From IMG/VR virus record IMGVR_UViG_3300044521_000192, positions 1 through 34,851 of that record: 34,851 nucleotides of DNA. One strand, 5' to 3'. Position numbers and translations under genes: made by a program. The DNA comes from a virus. Positions 6,102 through 14,451 of the stretch are shown here, in pieces; positions within the stretch are counted from its first letter, which is position 1, and every line of letters starts with the position of its first letter. Below the pieces are notes generated by a model that was not told where the DNA came from, did no database searches, and saw only the letters and a list, made by a program, of their open reading frames with translations.

Positions 6102-6231
6102 GGGTCCTAACGGGACCCGGATACGCCGCTCGCCGGAGCCTAACCGCTCCGGTCCGCTTTCCCCGAGTAATCCTCTCGGGACCGGACGCCTCGCTAGCGT
6201 CCTCTTGAGCCGGGGCATTCCGCCTCGGCTC
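6102..6231 (+). other. Array of five hairpins upstream of the packaging genes
   Basis: The non-coding stretch 5907-6242 (336 bases) contains five successive stem-loops: GGGTCC/GGACCC (6102-6107/6113-6118), CCGGAGC/GCTCCGG (6133-6139/6146-6152), CCCGAG/CTCGGG (6162-6167/6175-6180), GGACGC/GCGTCC (6184-6189/6197-6202) and GAGCCGGGGC/GCCTCGGCTC (6207-6216/6222-6231, with one G-U pair). Loops are 5-7 bases. No T runs follow. The sequence CCTAAC recurs at 6030, 6106 and 6139. This is the natural place for a cos site between the HNH protein and terminase; a structured RNA or a packaging/termination site are alternatives. I see no gene in the gap. Confidence 0.5.
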
Positions 6232-6242
6232 TCAGAGACTCT

Positions 6243-6965
6243 ATGACCGACACAATGACAGACCAACCGCAAGCCGTTGCTCTCATGCTCACGGCTAACC
6301 GGCACAAGTACATTGAGCTTGCTCTTGATTGTTTCGAGTCTCAGACATGGGACAACAAGCTCCTACTAATCCTAGACAACGGGACGGAGCCGGTTGAGGA
6401 CTTGCTCAATCAACGGTACGCCACAAGGCGTGCAGACTCCGCAATCGAGTATTACCGTTATAACTCTAACCCTCACCTTACTCACGGCTCTCTAATGAAT
6501 ACGTGCGCCTCTTACGCCGCGCCGGGAGACATTCTCTTTGCGTGGGACGATGACGATTGGTCCGCGCCGGAGAGAATGCAAGACGAGATAACCCGCCTCA
6601 TAGAAAACAAGAGCGAGGTTACCGGCTATCAAGAGATTCTGTTTTACAACATGAAGGACGGCAAGACGTACAAGTACCACTACACCGGACCCGGCATGTA
6701 CGCAACCGGTACGTCTCAATGCTTTACTTACGATTGGTGGAAGGACAACCCGTTTCCTGAAAAGCCGCGAGGCGCGGACGGAGACTTTAGCCGCCGAGCG
6801 TATGAGGCGGGTAAGCTAATCACGGTCCCCGGCGTGGGAATGATGGTAGCACGCTCACACGCGGACTCTACCTGTCCTCCGCCTCTTGGTCAAGGTCAAT
6901 TCCCCGGCTACTCCCGCGAGCTTTTCCCGCCTAGATTCTTTGAGGACATAAAACGATATGAGTAA
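6243..6965 (+). CDS. GT2-type (GT-A fold) glycosyltransferase
   Basis: A 240-residue protein with the layout of family 2 glycosyltransferases: an N-terminal nucleotide-sugar-binding strand (AVALMLTANRHKYIELALDCFESQTW), an LLLILDNGT strand, then FAWDDDDWSAPERM with the metal/sugar-nucleotide acidic motif at D102-D105. The acceptor half includes a Cys/Trp segment (TSQCFTYDWWKDNPFP) and a possible catalytic acidic pair (RGADGDFSRRAYEAG). No signal peptide or membrane segment is seen, so it acts in the cytoplasm. It directly precedes and overlaps (8 bases) the terminase small subunit, an uncommon place for a glycosyltransferase. It might modify DNA, a virion protein, or host surface precursors; the sequence cannot decide. 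Confidence 0.75.
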   Translation: MTDTMTDQPQAVALMLTANRHKYIELALDCFESQTWDNKLLLILDNGTEPVEDLLNQRYATRRADSAIEYYRYNSNPHLTHGSLMNTCASYAAPGDILFAWDDDDWSAPERMQDEITRLIENKSEVTGYQEILFYNMKDGKTYKYHYTGPGMYATGTSQCFTYDWWKDNPFPEKPRGADGDFSRRAYEAGKLITVPGVGMMVARSHADSTCPPPLGQGQFPGYSRELFPPRFFEDIKRYE

Positions 6966-7464
6966 TCGTCCGAAACCAACAGCACTCAAGAAGCTCGCCG
7001 GTAATCCCGGCAAGCGTCCGCTCAACGAGGCGGAGCCTCAATACGAGGTTGCCGCGCCGGATATGCCGGAGGGACTACCTCCCGAGGCCGTTGCCGAGTG
7101 GGAGCGTGTTGTCCCTATGCTCGTTGCCTCTCGCGTTATGACTCGCGTTGACCGCGCCGCTCTAACGTCTTACGTCCTCGCGTGGGCGAGACTCTTGCAA
7201 GCCGAGGCGGAGATACAGGCTCACGGTATTTTAGTCCCGGTCATGGTAGAGGACGCGGACGGAGTGTACATAGACTCCGGCAACCGCAAAAAGAATCCCG
7301 CCGTAACTGTACAGAATGAGGCAAAGCGAAACCTAAGAGCCTTCTCGGCGGAGTTTGGAATTACACCGGCGAGCCGGACCAAGGTCAAGAGCGAGGGACC
7401 GGAGCAAGACGCGGACCCGCTCGGATTCTTAGACGAGGACTTGAGTGAGCACGTTACGCAATAG
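6958..7464 (+). CDS. terS: Terminase small subunit, P27 family
   Basis: This 168-residue protein begins with the P27-family signature: RPKPTALKKLAGNPGKRPLNEAEP, followed by PDMPEGLPPEAVAEWERVVPML and the helix VDRAALTSYVLAWARLLQAE. P27-type small terminases bind the phage packaging site and load the large subunit. The tail (from about residue 140) is acidic and disordered. Its ATG overlaps the end of the glycosyltransferase gene, and the large subunit starts 9 bases after its stop, so the three are one operon. The hairpin array at 6102-6231 is a possible packaging site upstream. Length and motif order are normal. Confidence 0.92.
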   Translation: MSNRPKPTALKKLAGNPGKRPLNEAEPQYEVAAPDMPEGLPPEAVAEWERVVPMLVASRVMTRVDRAALTSYVLAWARLLQAEAEIQAHGILVPVMVEDADGVYIDSGNRKKNPAVTVQNEAKRNLRAFSAEFGITPASRTKVKSEGPEQDADPLGFLDEDLSEHVTQ

Positions 7465-7472
7465 GCGGGACT

Positions 7473-9167
7473 ATGACGAGCGGAGACGTGACAAAGAATA
7501 GCGTTGAGGCGGGGCTTGATTACGCGGAGCAAGTGGCAAGCGGACAGGTCCTCGCTAGCAAGCTCGTTAAGCAAGGGTGTGCTCGTCACTTGAAAGACCT
7601 AGAGACTGGCGCGTCTCGCGGTCTCTCGTTTGACTACTCCGCCGCCGAGCGCGTTATTAGATTCTTTCGCACCCTCAAGCACTCTCGCGGAGAGTGGGGC
7701 GGTAAGCCGTTTGTCCTTGAGCCGTGGCAATGCTTTATTCTCCTCTCACTCTTTGGCTGGAAACGAGCGGACGGCTCCCGGCGTTTCCGCGAGGGTCTCA
7801 TAGAGATTGCTCGTAAGAACGGCAAGAGCACATTCTTTGCCGGTATCGGTCTTTATCTCATGGTAGGAGACGCGGAGCCGGGAGCCGAGGTCTATAGCTT
7901 CGCCACAACGAAAGACCAAGCTAAGATAGTTTGGGAAGAAGCGGCGCGAATGGTACAAGCGAGCGCCGCGTTACAGACTCGGGTCCGCAAGTACCGTAAC
8001 AACCTCAACGCTCCCCTGTCCTATTCCAAGTTTGAGCCGCTCGCGTCCAACAGTGACAAGCTAGACGGACTCAATACTCACGGCGGTCTAGCGGACGAGC
8101 TACACGAGCACGTCAACCGCAATCTATGGGACGTGATTGAGGAGTCAACCGTTGCACGCCGTCAATCTCTCATGCTCGCTATCACAACGGCGGGTTTTGA
8201 TAGACAGAGCTTTTGCTACAAGCAACACGAGTATGCGGAGAAAGTCCTCACCGGCGTCCTCGTCAATGACGGATTCTTTGCCTTCATTGCCTCGCTAGAC
8301 GCCGGGGACAATTGGGAGGACGAGCGCACATGGTACAAGGCTAACCCTAACCTCGGCGTGAGCGTCAAGCTAGACAAGCTCCGGGAGAAAGCTCTCCGCG
8401 CTAAAGAGGACCCTACCGCTCTCAACAATTTCCTACGCAAGCACCTCAACCGTTGGACGGCTCAAGAGACTGCTTGGCTCCCGCTCGAAAAGTGGCAAGC
8501 GTGCGCCGGACTGGAAGCACAAGAGGCGCTCAAGGTCTCGTTAAAAGGGCGTCCCTGCTACGGCGGATTAGACCTCGCGCAGACTCAAGACCTTAACGCC
8601 TTTGTCTTGGTCTTTCCGCCCTACGGTGAGGACCCGTTTTACCGCGTCCTCGCTTGGTTTTTCGTACCTAGTGACAACATTGAGAAGCGTGTAAGGCGTG
8701 ACCGCGTACCTTATGACGTATGGAGCCGGGAGGGTTTCATTACAGCAACCGAGGGAAACGTCACGGACTATGACGTTATCCGGGAGACGGTCCGCGCCGC
8801 CGCCGCTGAGTACGAGATTAAGGAGCTAGGCTTTGACCCGTACAACGCAACACAGATAGTCAACAACCTACAGGCGGAAGGCGTCCCTTGCGTTGCTATG
8901 CGTCAAGGATTCTTGACCCTCAACGCCCCGAGCAAAGAGCTACTCCGGCTCGTGCTCGCCGGGGAGCTAAAGCACGGCTCTAACCCGGTCCTAGATTGGT
9001 GCGCTAGTAACGCAATGGTAGAGACGGACTCTCAGGGCAACATTAAACCTAGCAAGAAAAAGGCAACGGAGCGCATAGACGGCGTTGTTGCCTTGGTCAT
9101 GGGACTCGGGAGAGCAACCGCTCAACCGGTCACACCGGACCTTACTCCCGAAATATTCAGCCTCTAA
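7473..9167 (+). CDS. terL: Terminase large subunit
   Basis: The 564-residue ATP-driven packaging motor and nuclease. The ATPase domain has a Walker A-like motif ARKNGKST at residues 113-120 and a Walker B GGLADELHEH with D208-E209. The RNase H-like nuclease domain shows GGLDLAQTQD (D367, D373) and LGFDPYNA (D455), the usual acidic metal ligands. It is a Terminase_1 type, matching the P27 small subunit and HK97-like portal downstream. Length is normal. ATG 7473 has the purine run GGCGGGA shortly upstream. The enzyme converts ATP energy into DNA translocation through the portal and cuts concatemers, probably with the HNH protein encoded at 5541. Confidence 0.95.
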   Translation: MTSGDVTKNSVEAGLDYAEQVASGQVLASKLVKQGCARHLKDLETGASRGLSFDYSAAERVIRFFRTLKHSRGEWGGKPFVLEPWQCFILLSLFGWKRADGSRRFREGLIEIARKNGKSTFFAGIGLYLMVGDAEPGAEVYSFATTKDQAKIVWEEAARMVQASAALQTRVRKYRNNLNAPLSYSKFEPLASNSDKLDGLNTHGGLADELHEHVNRNLWDVIEESTVARRQSLMLAITTAGFDRQSFCYKQHEYAEKVLTGVLVNDGFFAFIASLDAGDNWEDERTWYKANPNLGVSVKLDKLREKALRAKEDPTALNNFLRKHLNRWTAQETAWLPLEKWQACAGLEAQEALKVSLKGRPCYGGLDLAQTQDLNAFVLVFPPYGEDPFYRVLAWFFVPSDNIEKRVRRDRVPYDVWSREGFITATEGNVTDYDVIRETVRAAAAEYEIKELGFDPYNATQIVNNLQAEGVPCVAMRQGFLTLNAPSKELLRLVLAGELKHGSNPVLDWCASNAMVETDSQGNIKPSKKKATERIDGVVALVMGLGRATAQPVTPDLTPEIFSL

Positions 9168-9189
9168 TCCTGATACTAGATAGGGTTGC

Positions 9190-9363
9190 ATGATAATTGA
9201 CCTTTCCGACAGCGCCGCCGTACTCGGCGGTCTTTGTATCCTCGCGGGTCTAGTTTGCCTCGGCGTACCGGGTTTCCTCATTCTCGCCGGTTTCGCTCTC
9301 TCCGGCGTGGGTCTCTTCTCCGCCGCTCGTAAGGCGTCCCGCTCCTCAAAGGATTCTAAGTAA
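9190..9363 (+). CDS. Small membrane protein between terminase and portal
   Basis: A 57-residue protein, almost all hydrophobic: two close membrane segments (about 10-27, AVLGGLCILAGLVCLGVP, and 28-43, GFLILAGFALSGVGLF) then a basic, Ser-rich tail (ARKASRSSKDSK). AGGG lies a few bases before ATG 9190, and its TAA overlaps the portal ATG (TAATG), both signs of a real gene. Small membrane proteins in this position occur in several HK97-type phages, but their role is not settled. A holin-like function is conceivable but not supported beyond topology. Confidence 0.6.
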   Translation: MIIDLSDSAAVLGGLCILAGLVCLGVPGFLILAGFALSGVGLFSAARKASRSSKDSK

Positions 9364-11096
9364 TGGGTCTCCTCACAAAGTATTTTAGGTCCTCCCTAGA
9401 AAACCCTCAGACGCCTCTGTCCTTTCCGGCAGAATGGTTGCTTGACATTTTCAACGGAGGACGGACAGACGCGGGTATCCGCGTTAGTCAACTCACCGCT
9501 CTACAAGTCCCCGCCGTTTGGTCTTGCGTTGACCTAATCTCCGGCTCTATTGCTTCCCTCCCTCTACACACTTACGAGCGTCTCCTCTCAAAAGAAAACA
9601 AGCCGGTACACCGGGGACAGCGCCTCGCTTTCGAGAATCCTCTTTTTGACATTCTCGCGCACGAGCCTAACCCGGAAATGACCTCGTTTACTTTCCGCAA
9701 GGTCCTAATGCTACACGCGCTCTTGTGGGGAAACGCCTACGCCGAGATTGTCCGCGATAAGGGCGGACGTATCGCGGAGCTTTACCCGCTCCGTCCGTGG
9801 CAAGTACGCCCGTATCGCTACAACCCGAGCACGGACAACCCGGAGGGTAAGCTCGTCTATCGCGTCACAAACGCGGACCACGAGAACAACGAGGTAGGCA
9901 AGGGCAACAAGTCCGGTAGCGAGCGCGAGCTTGCTAGCGGAGACGTGTTGCATGTTCCCGGTCTGTCTCTAGACGGACGCCTCGGTCAAGACGTTATCTG
10001 GAGTGTAAGACAGTGTGTCTCGCTCGCTCTCGCGTCCGAAAAGCAAGCCGCTAAGTTTTTCGGCAACGGCGCACGTCCCGGCGGGATTATCGAAGTCCCC
10101 GGCGCACTCAAGCCGGAGGATAAGGAAACGCTCCGGCGCTCGTGGCAAGAGGCGCAAGGCGGTGAGCGTGCTCACACCGTTGCGGTCCTAACCTCGGGTA
10201 TGAAGTGGACCCAAGTCACAACGGACCCCGACAAGTCTCAATCTCTACAGACCCGCGAGTTTCAACGCGGGGAAATCTGCTCTATTTTCCACGTCCCGCC
10301 GCACATGATAGGAGACAGCGGCAAGACCAACCGAGCAACGGTTGAGCAAATGTCTCTAGAGTACGTCAACTTTTGCCTCAACCCTTGGCTCAAGGCGATT
10401 GAGCAAGAGTTTAAGCGCAAGCTCTTTCCTAAGACCGGACAGACCGCTAACAAATACTTTGCGACGTTTGACACGCGCAAGCTCATTTACCCGGACGCCG
10501 AGACTCGCCGCAACTTCTACGCCTCGGGTAAGCAGTGGGGATTCTTGAGCACTAATGACGTTAGAGAGCTAGAGGGTCTCAACCCGATTGAGGACAACGG
10601 CACCGGAGCCGGAGACGCATACTTTATGCCGGTCAATACCGTCAACATGGAAAAGCTAGCTACTCTTGACCCGAGTCAGAATCCGTCCAACTCTAACGGC
10701 AACAACGAGAGCGGAGACGGAGCGGCTCCGGCCAAGGACGCCCCGGACGCTACGCCGGACGTTAAGAGGTATATCCGTGCCTATTCGAGCACGTTTAAGG
10801 ACGCTTGCGGACGCATTCAAGCACGCGGGAACAAGGCGGACGCGGACGCCTACAAGCGTGTGTTTACGCCCATGTTTCGAGACATTGCCGAGGCTGCGCT
10901 AGAGCTATCGGGAGAAACAGTGTCCCCGAACCTCATACTAGATAGGAGTGAGTCATTTATCTCAGAGTATTGCGGCGGCATGAGCAAGCGGAGTCTAGCG
11001 GCGGAGAATCAACCCGCCGAGCTTGACCGAGCAGTCAAGGCGATTGTAGCGGCAACATTGCGCGAGGCAATCACGGAGAAGATAAAGCATGTCTAA
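9363..11096 (+). CDS. Portal protein, HK97 family
   Basis: The 577-residue protein is the dodecameric ring through which DNA enters and leaves the capsid. Family features are the N-terminal LQVPAVWSCVDLISGSIASLPLHTY, the MLHALLWGNAYAEIVRDKGGRIAELYPLRP segment, GNGARPGGIIEVPG, and the clip/stem region PPHMIGDSGKTNRATVEQMSLEYV with CLNPWLKAIEQEFKRKLF. Residues 1 to about 430 cover the usual family length. The remaining 145 residues (from about SQNPSNSNGNNESGDG) are an Asn/Gly-rich linker plus a helical domain (DVKRYIRAYSSTFKDACGRIQARG...), a C-terminal extension. It overlaps the small membrane gene by TAATG and the protease gene by 8 bases. Confidence 0.95.
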   Translation: MGLLTKYFRSSLENPQTPLSFPAEWLLDIFNGGRTDAGIRVSQLTALQVPAVWSCVDLISGSIASLPLHTYERLLSKENKPVHRGQRLAFENPLFDILAHEPNPEMTSFTFRKVLMLHALLWGNAYAEIVRDKGGRIAELYPLRPWQVRPYRYNPSTDNPEGKLVYRVTNADHENNEVGKGNKSGSERELASGDVLHVPGLSLDGRLGQDVIWSVRQCVSLALASEKQAAKFFGNGARPGGIIEVPGALKPEDKETLRRSWQEAQGGERAHTVAVLTSGMKWTQVTTDPDKSQSLQTREFQRGEICSIFHVPPHMIGDSGKTNRATVEQMSLEYVNFCLNPWLKAIEQEFKRKLFPKTGQTANKYFATFDTRKLIYPDAETRRNFYASGKQWGFLSTNDVRELEGLNPIEDNGTGAGDAYFMPVNTVNMEKLATLDPSQNPSNSNGNNESGDGAAPAKDAPDATPDVKRYIRAYSSTFKDACGRIQARGNKADADAYKRVFTPMFRDIAEAALELSGETVSPNLILDRSESFISEYCGGMSKRSLAAENQPAELDRAVKAIVAATLREAITEKIKHV

Positions 11097-11967
11097 GAAA
11101 CTAGAGCGCCGCTTTCTAAATGTGGCAGAGCTACGGAGCGTTGACGGCGACAAGCCGGTCATTGCCGGTTATGCGGCTATGTTCAATTGCAAGAGTGAGG
11201 ACCTCGGCGGCTACCGAGAGGTAATCAAGCCGGGAGCTTTTACAGACTGTCTAGCAGGCTCGCCGGACATTCGTTGCCTACGCAACCATGAGCCGGACAT
11301 GATTCTCGGACGCACGCCTAAGACTCTCAAGGTCCGCGAGGACAACAAGGGTCTTTACTTTGAGTGCGAGCTACCGGACACGTCTTACGCTCGGGACCTT
11401 ATGGAGTCCATTAAGCGCGGAGATATTTCTCAATGCTCTTTCGGTTTCTACGCTACCGAGGCGGACTTTTCAATTCAGCCCACGGACGAGGACCCGGACG
11501 AGTTTGAGCATATCCGGGAGCTTGCGTCTTGCGAAGTCTTTGACGTTTCGCCGGTGACCTACCCGGCATATCCTCAGACCTCGGTTGACATGCGTGCTCT
11601 ATTCCCCGAGGGCGAGCCGGACAGCGTTAAGGAATGGCGCGAGAAAAAGACCAAGCGGGTTGACGGCGTTGACCTCACCGCCGATTGCTTCGCTTACGTG
11701 GGAGACAAGGACAAGACAGAGACTTGGAAGCTCCCTATTAAGTTCCCCGGTGACGAGGAAAAGACTAAGACTCACATACAGAACGCGCTAGCGCGTTTCT
11801 CCTCAACGGAAGGCATCCCGGAGAGCGAGCGTCCGGCAGTCCTAGCAAAGATTAAAGCCGCCGCGAAAGCTCACGGCATACACGTTGCGGACGAGGAAAG
11901 CAATAGCCTAGACGCCGCCGAGCGCGAGCGTATGAGAATGAGACTCCGCCTCGCAATGAGCCTCTAA
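11089..11967 (+). CDS. Prohead protease (U35, HK97 type) with C-terminal DUF6582-like domain
   Basis: The 292-residue maturation protease that cuts scaffold and capsid N-termini during head assembly. The protease domain (about 1-180) shows IAGYAAMFN, the catalytic His in LRNHEPDMILGR (H67), KGLYFECELPDT, and the catalytic Ser in SQCSFGF (S117), followed by ASCEVFDVSPVTYPAYP. After residue about 190 comes a second module (DCFAYVGDKDKTETWKLPI... HIQNALARFSSTEGIPESERPAVLAKIKAAAKAHGI) that resembles DUF6582, a small domain seen fused to or near head-maturation genes in other phages. Its role is unknown; it may act as a scaffold, since no separate scaffold gene is present. Overlaps the portal gene by 8 bases. 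Confidence 0.9.
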   Translation: MSKKLERRFLNVAELRSVDGDKPVIAGYAAMFNCKSEDLGGYREVIKPGAFTDCLAGSPDIRCLRNHEPDMILGRTPKTLKVREDNKGLYFECELPDTSYARDLMESIKRGDISQCSFGFYATEADFSIQPTDEDPDEFEHIRELASCEVFDVSPVTYPAYPQTSVDMRALFPEGEPDSVKEWREKKTKRVDGVDLTADCFAYVGDKDKTETWKLPIKFPGDEEKTKTHIQNALARFSSTEGIPESERPAVLAKIKAAAKAHGIHVADEESNSLDAAERERMRMRLRLAMSL

Positions 11968-12212
11968 CGGCTCGTTGGTAAACCGCTACACAACTACCAA
12001 GATTAGAAGTCAGCAAGACCACCACGGTTTTGCCACGTTGTAAGTAAGACCCTCCGAAAGTCCTTCGAGACTTCCCACAAGTTTGCTGTCCCACTCGCGC
12101 CGGTTGCGGCTCGCCTTGAATGGCGAAGCGAGAGAGACAGAGTGCGGTAACGCCCCGGCGCGGGACGCGAGACGCCTGTAACTCACTCGGAAGTACACAA
12201 GGACTAACAGCT

Positions 12213-13499
12213 ATGACTATCAAGGAAATGCAGGAAAAGCGCGTTAAGGCTCATGCCGACGCAATGGCGCTCGTTAACAACGACGCTATGACCACGGAAA
12301 CCCGCGCCAAGTTTGACGCATTCATGGCAGAGGTTGACCAGCTAGGTGCGGACATTAGGCGTATCGAAGCCGCCGACAAAGCAGAGGCGGAACTACGCAA
12401 GGTTGACCGTCCCGCACAGACCGCAGTAAACACACCCGGCGATAAGAAGTCCAAGGAAGAAATCCGCGCCGATTGGAATAAGGCAATGAAAGAGGTTGCT
12501 TGCAAGGGCGTAGAGGCGAGCCGTGAGGCGCGTGCTCTCGTGACCGGCAATGCAGCCGAGTACCGTGACGGCTTGACCGTTGGCACGCTAGGAGCGGGCG
12601 GATACCTCGTACCTCAAGGTTTCGTGTATGAGGTTGACGAGGCTACCAAGTTCATTAGCGAGCTTTATGCTAACGCGGACGTTATGGACACGGCTACCGG
12701 TAATGACCTGCCTTGGCCGAGCGATAACGACACGTCTAACGCCGCTTATATCGTGGGCGAAGCGGCGGGTCCGGTCAATGAGATTGATGACGTGTTTTCT
12801 CACGTCACTTTCAAGGCATGGAAGTACAGCACTGGTCTAGTCAAGGTATCGCTAGAACTGTTGCAAGATTCGGCTTTTGACCTCCCTGCGTTTCTGGCAA
12901 AGAAGTTTGCCGTCCGTAACGCTCGCGGTCTTAACCCGGACTTTACCTCCGGCGCGGGCAGCGCGGGTCCGCAAGGTCTCGTGTACGCGGCCAGCAACGG
13001 TCCGACCGTTGTAGGTAGCAACAACAACGACGGTATCACCGGCAACAACGCACACAACTCAATCGGCTCTGATGACCTCATTGCTCTTGAGCACAGCGTT
13101 GACCGCTCGTACCGTAACGGCGCTAAGTGGATGATGCACGATTCTACCCTTAAGTCTCTCAAGAACCTTAAGGACAAGTACGGGCGTCCGCTGTGGCTAC
13201 CGGGTCTCGGCGTCAATGCCGGCGACACTATCCTAGGTTACCGCTATATCGTTAACAACGATATGGACGCAATGACCACGGGAACGGAGTCTCCGACTGC
13301 GACTAAGAACCCGATTGCATTCGGCGCTATCTCGGACAAGTTCGTTGTACGGCGTGTGCGTGACTTGTTCACGATTCGCCTAGACGAGCGTTACGCCGAG
13401 TACGGACAGGTTGCCTTTATCGGCTTTAGCCGGTTTGACTCCCGTCTGTTGGACGCTGGTACGCACCCGGTTAAGAAGCTCGTCATGGTCTCTGCTTAA
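12213..13499 (+). CDS. Major capsid protein, HK97 fold
   Basis: The 428-residue shell protein. The first ~100 residues (MTIKEMQEKRVKAHADAM..., KAEAELRKVDRP) form the helical delta domain that acts as scaffold and is normally removed by the protease. The mature part begins near residues 130-150, with TVGTLGAGGYLVPQGF, followed by family segments AWKYSTGLVKVSLELLQDSAFDL, LIALEHSVDRSYRNGAKWMMHDST and VRDLFTIRLDERYAEYGQVAFIGFSRFD. ATG 12213 is chosen because AAGGA lies 9 bases upstream; an in-frame ATG at 12120 would add 31 basic residues without such support. A 245-base non-coding leader (11968-12212) separates it from the protease gene, unlike the tightly packed neighbours, suggesting its own promoter or translational control. 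A strong hairpin follows at 13534. Confidence 0.95.
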   Translation: MTIKEMQEKRVKAHADAMALVNNDAMTTETRAKFDAFMAEVDQLGADIRRIEAADKAEAELRKVDRPAQTAVNTPGDKKSKEEIRADWNKAMKEVACKGVEASREARALVTGNAAEYRDGLTVGTLGAGGYLVPQGFVYEVDEATKFISELYANADVMDTATGNDLPWPSDNDTSNAAYIVGEAAGPVNEIDDVFSHVTFKAWKYSTGLVKVSLELLQDSAFDLPAFLAKKFAVRNARGLNPDFTSGAGSAGPQGLVYAASNGPTVVGSNNNDGITGNNAHNSIGSDDLIALEHSVDRSYRNGAKWMMHDSTLKSLKNLKDKYGRPLWLPGLGVNAGDTILGYRYIVNNDMDAMTTGTESPTATKNPIAFGAISDKFVVRRVRDLFTIRLDERYAEYGQVAFIGFSRFDSRLLDAGTHPVKKLVMVSA

Positions 13500-13533
13500 T
13501 AGCGGACCTCACGAGTGAGGAAAAGAATAGGGC

Positions 13534-13554
13534 GGGGAGCGGAATCCGCTCCCC
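13534..13554 (+). terminator. Hairpin after the major capsid gene
   Basis: GGGGAGCGGAATCCGCTCCCC is a near-perfect palindrome able to form a 9-bp G+C stem. The following GTTCTAGCTT is only weakly T-rich, so it may be a partial terminator or an mRNA-stabilising 3' hairpin. A smaller palindrome, CCTCAC-ga-GTGAGG (13507-13520), lies between it and the stop codon. Confidence 0.5.
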
Positions 13555-13575
13555 GTTCTAGCTTAGAAGGATTCT

Positions 13576-13728
13576 ATGAGAGCAGAGACAGCAATGCTCG
13601 CGCCGCCGCGTAATGCAAGCCTAGCGTGTGCGCCGCTCCGAAAGCTCAAAAAGGCAAAGGTAAAGAATGAGCGCAATCAAGCAAGTAACGCCTCCGTCCG
13701 TGGAGCCGGTGAGTCTAAGCGAAGCTAA
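13576..13728 (+). CDS. Possible small basic protein overlapping the connector gene
   Basis: A 50-residue reading frame starting at ATG 13576, with a good AGAAGGA ribosome binding site a few bases upstream. The product is basic (PLRKLKKAKVKNERNQ) and runs 62 bases into the next gene in another frame. It has no family I recognise. It may only serve to couple translation to the connector gene at 13667, or it may not be a gene. Confidence 0.3.
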   Translation: MRAETAMLAPPRNASLACAPLRKLKKAKVKNERNQASNASVRGAGESKRS

Positions 13729-14449
13729 GACTTTCCTCCGTATCTCCGGGACCGGGGACGATTCGCAGATAACCGGATTGATTAGCGCGGCTCGGGAGTA
13801 CGTTGAGACGTTCTGTAACCGCGCTTTCGCGGTCAAGTCTTACGTGCAATACCTCGATTGCTTCCCCTATTACGTTGACGGAGGTATGCAATCGCAACTC
13901 GCCCTCCCTCAGTCTTACTACTCGCTCCCTCGCTATTCCCCTACGCTGTGGAACTACTCACAGATGATAAAGCTACTCCGCTACCCGGTGACGGCGGTGA
14001 CCAAGATTACATACGTCAAGCCGGACGGGACCGAGGCGGACTTGCTACCGGGGACGGACTTTATCGTTGACTATGCGAGCGAGCCGGTCCGAATCTTCCC
14101 GCTTGCCGGTAAGAACTGGCCCGCATGTTTCTACACGCCTAACGCCGTGCGTATTTTCTTTGACGCCGGTATGACCTCGCCGGTCAATGACCCGGACGCC
14201 TCGCCTATCGCGCCGGACAACCCGGAGATTGACAAGACCGTGAGCGTTGACCCGCCCGGTCAAGTCTCAGAGTACAAGTTTTATGACCGCGTACCCGAGA
14301 GCGTAAGGACTGCAATCCTTTTCCTTGTCTCGCATTGGTACTTTAACCGCGAGCCGGTAACGCAAGGCGTAGCAGGTAGCGTACCGAATCACGTTGACGC
14401 TCTCCTATGGTCCAACCGCGTTGAGGACTTCGCGCAAACAAGAGGTTAA
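13667..14449 (+). CDS. Head-tail connector, gp6-like
   Basis: A 260-residue protein of the phage connector (HK97 gp6/SPP1 gp15-like) group. The family N-terminus is clear: PVSLSEAKTFLRISGTGDDSQITGLISAAREYVETFCNRAF, a helical domain that binds below the portal. The middle (RYPVTAVTKITYVKPDGTEADLLPGTDF, PNAVRIFFDAGM) is the usual beta domain. The C-terminus (VPESVRTAILFLVSHWYFNREPV) is the closing helix. It forms a ring under the portal. The gene starts the connector/tail operon after the capsid hairpin and lies 2 bases before the adaptor gene. Confidence 0.88.
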   Translation: MSAIKQVTPPSVEPVSLSEAKTFLRISGTGDDSQITGLISAAREYVETFCNRAFAVKSYVQYLDCFPYYVDGGMQSQLALPQSYYSLPRYSPTLWNYSQMIKLLRYPVTAVTKITYVKPDGTEADLLPGTDFIVDYASEPVRIFPLAGKNWPACFYTPNAVRIFFDAGMTSPVNDPDASPIAPDNPEIDKTVSVDPPGQVSEYKFYDRVPESVRTAILFLVSHWYFNREPVTQGVAGSVPNHVDALLWSNRVEDFAQTRG

Positions 14450-14451
14450 CT

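Noticed and set aside
9604-9623. Another GGTACACCGGG match inside the portal gene
   Set aside because: It lacks the right half of the palindrome and any -10 box, and lies in coding sequence explained by its codons.
12120-12212. Longer start of the major capsid protein at ATG 12120
   Set aside because: It adds 31 basic residues unlike the family, without a good ribosome binding site; ATG 12213 has AAGGA at 9 bases and begins the normal delta domain.
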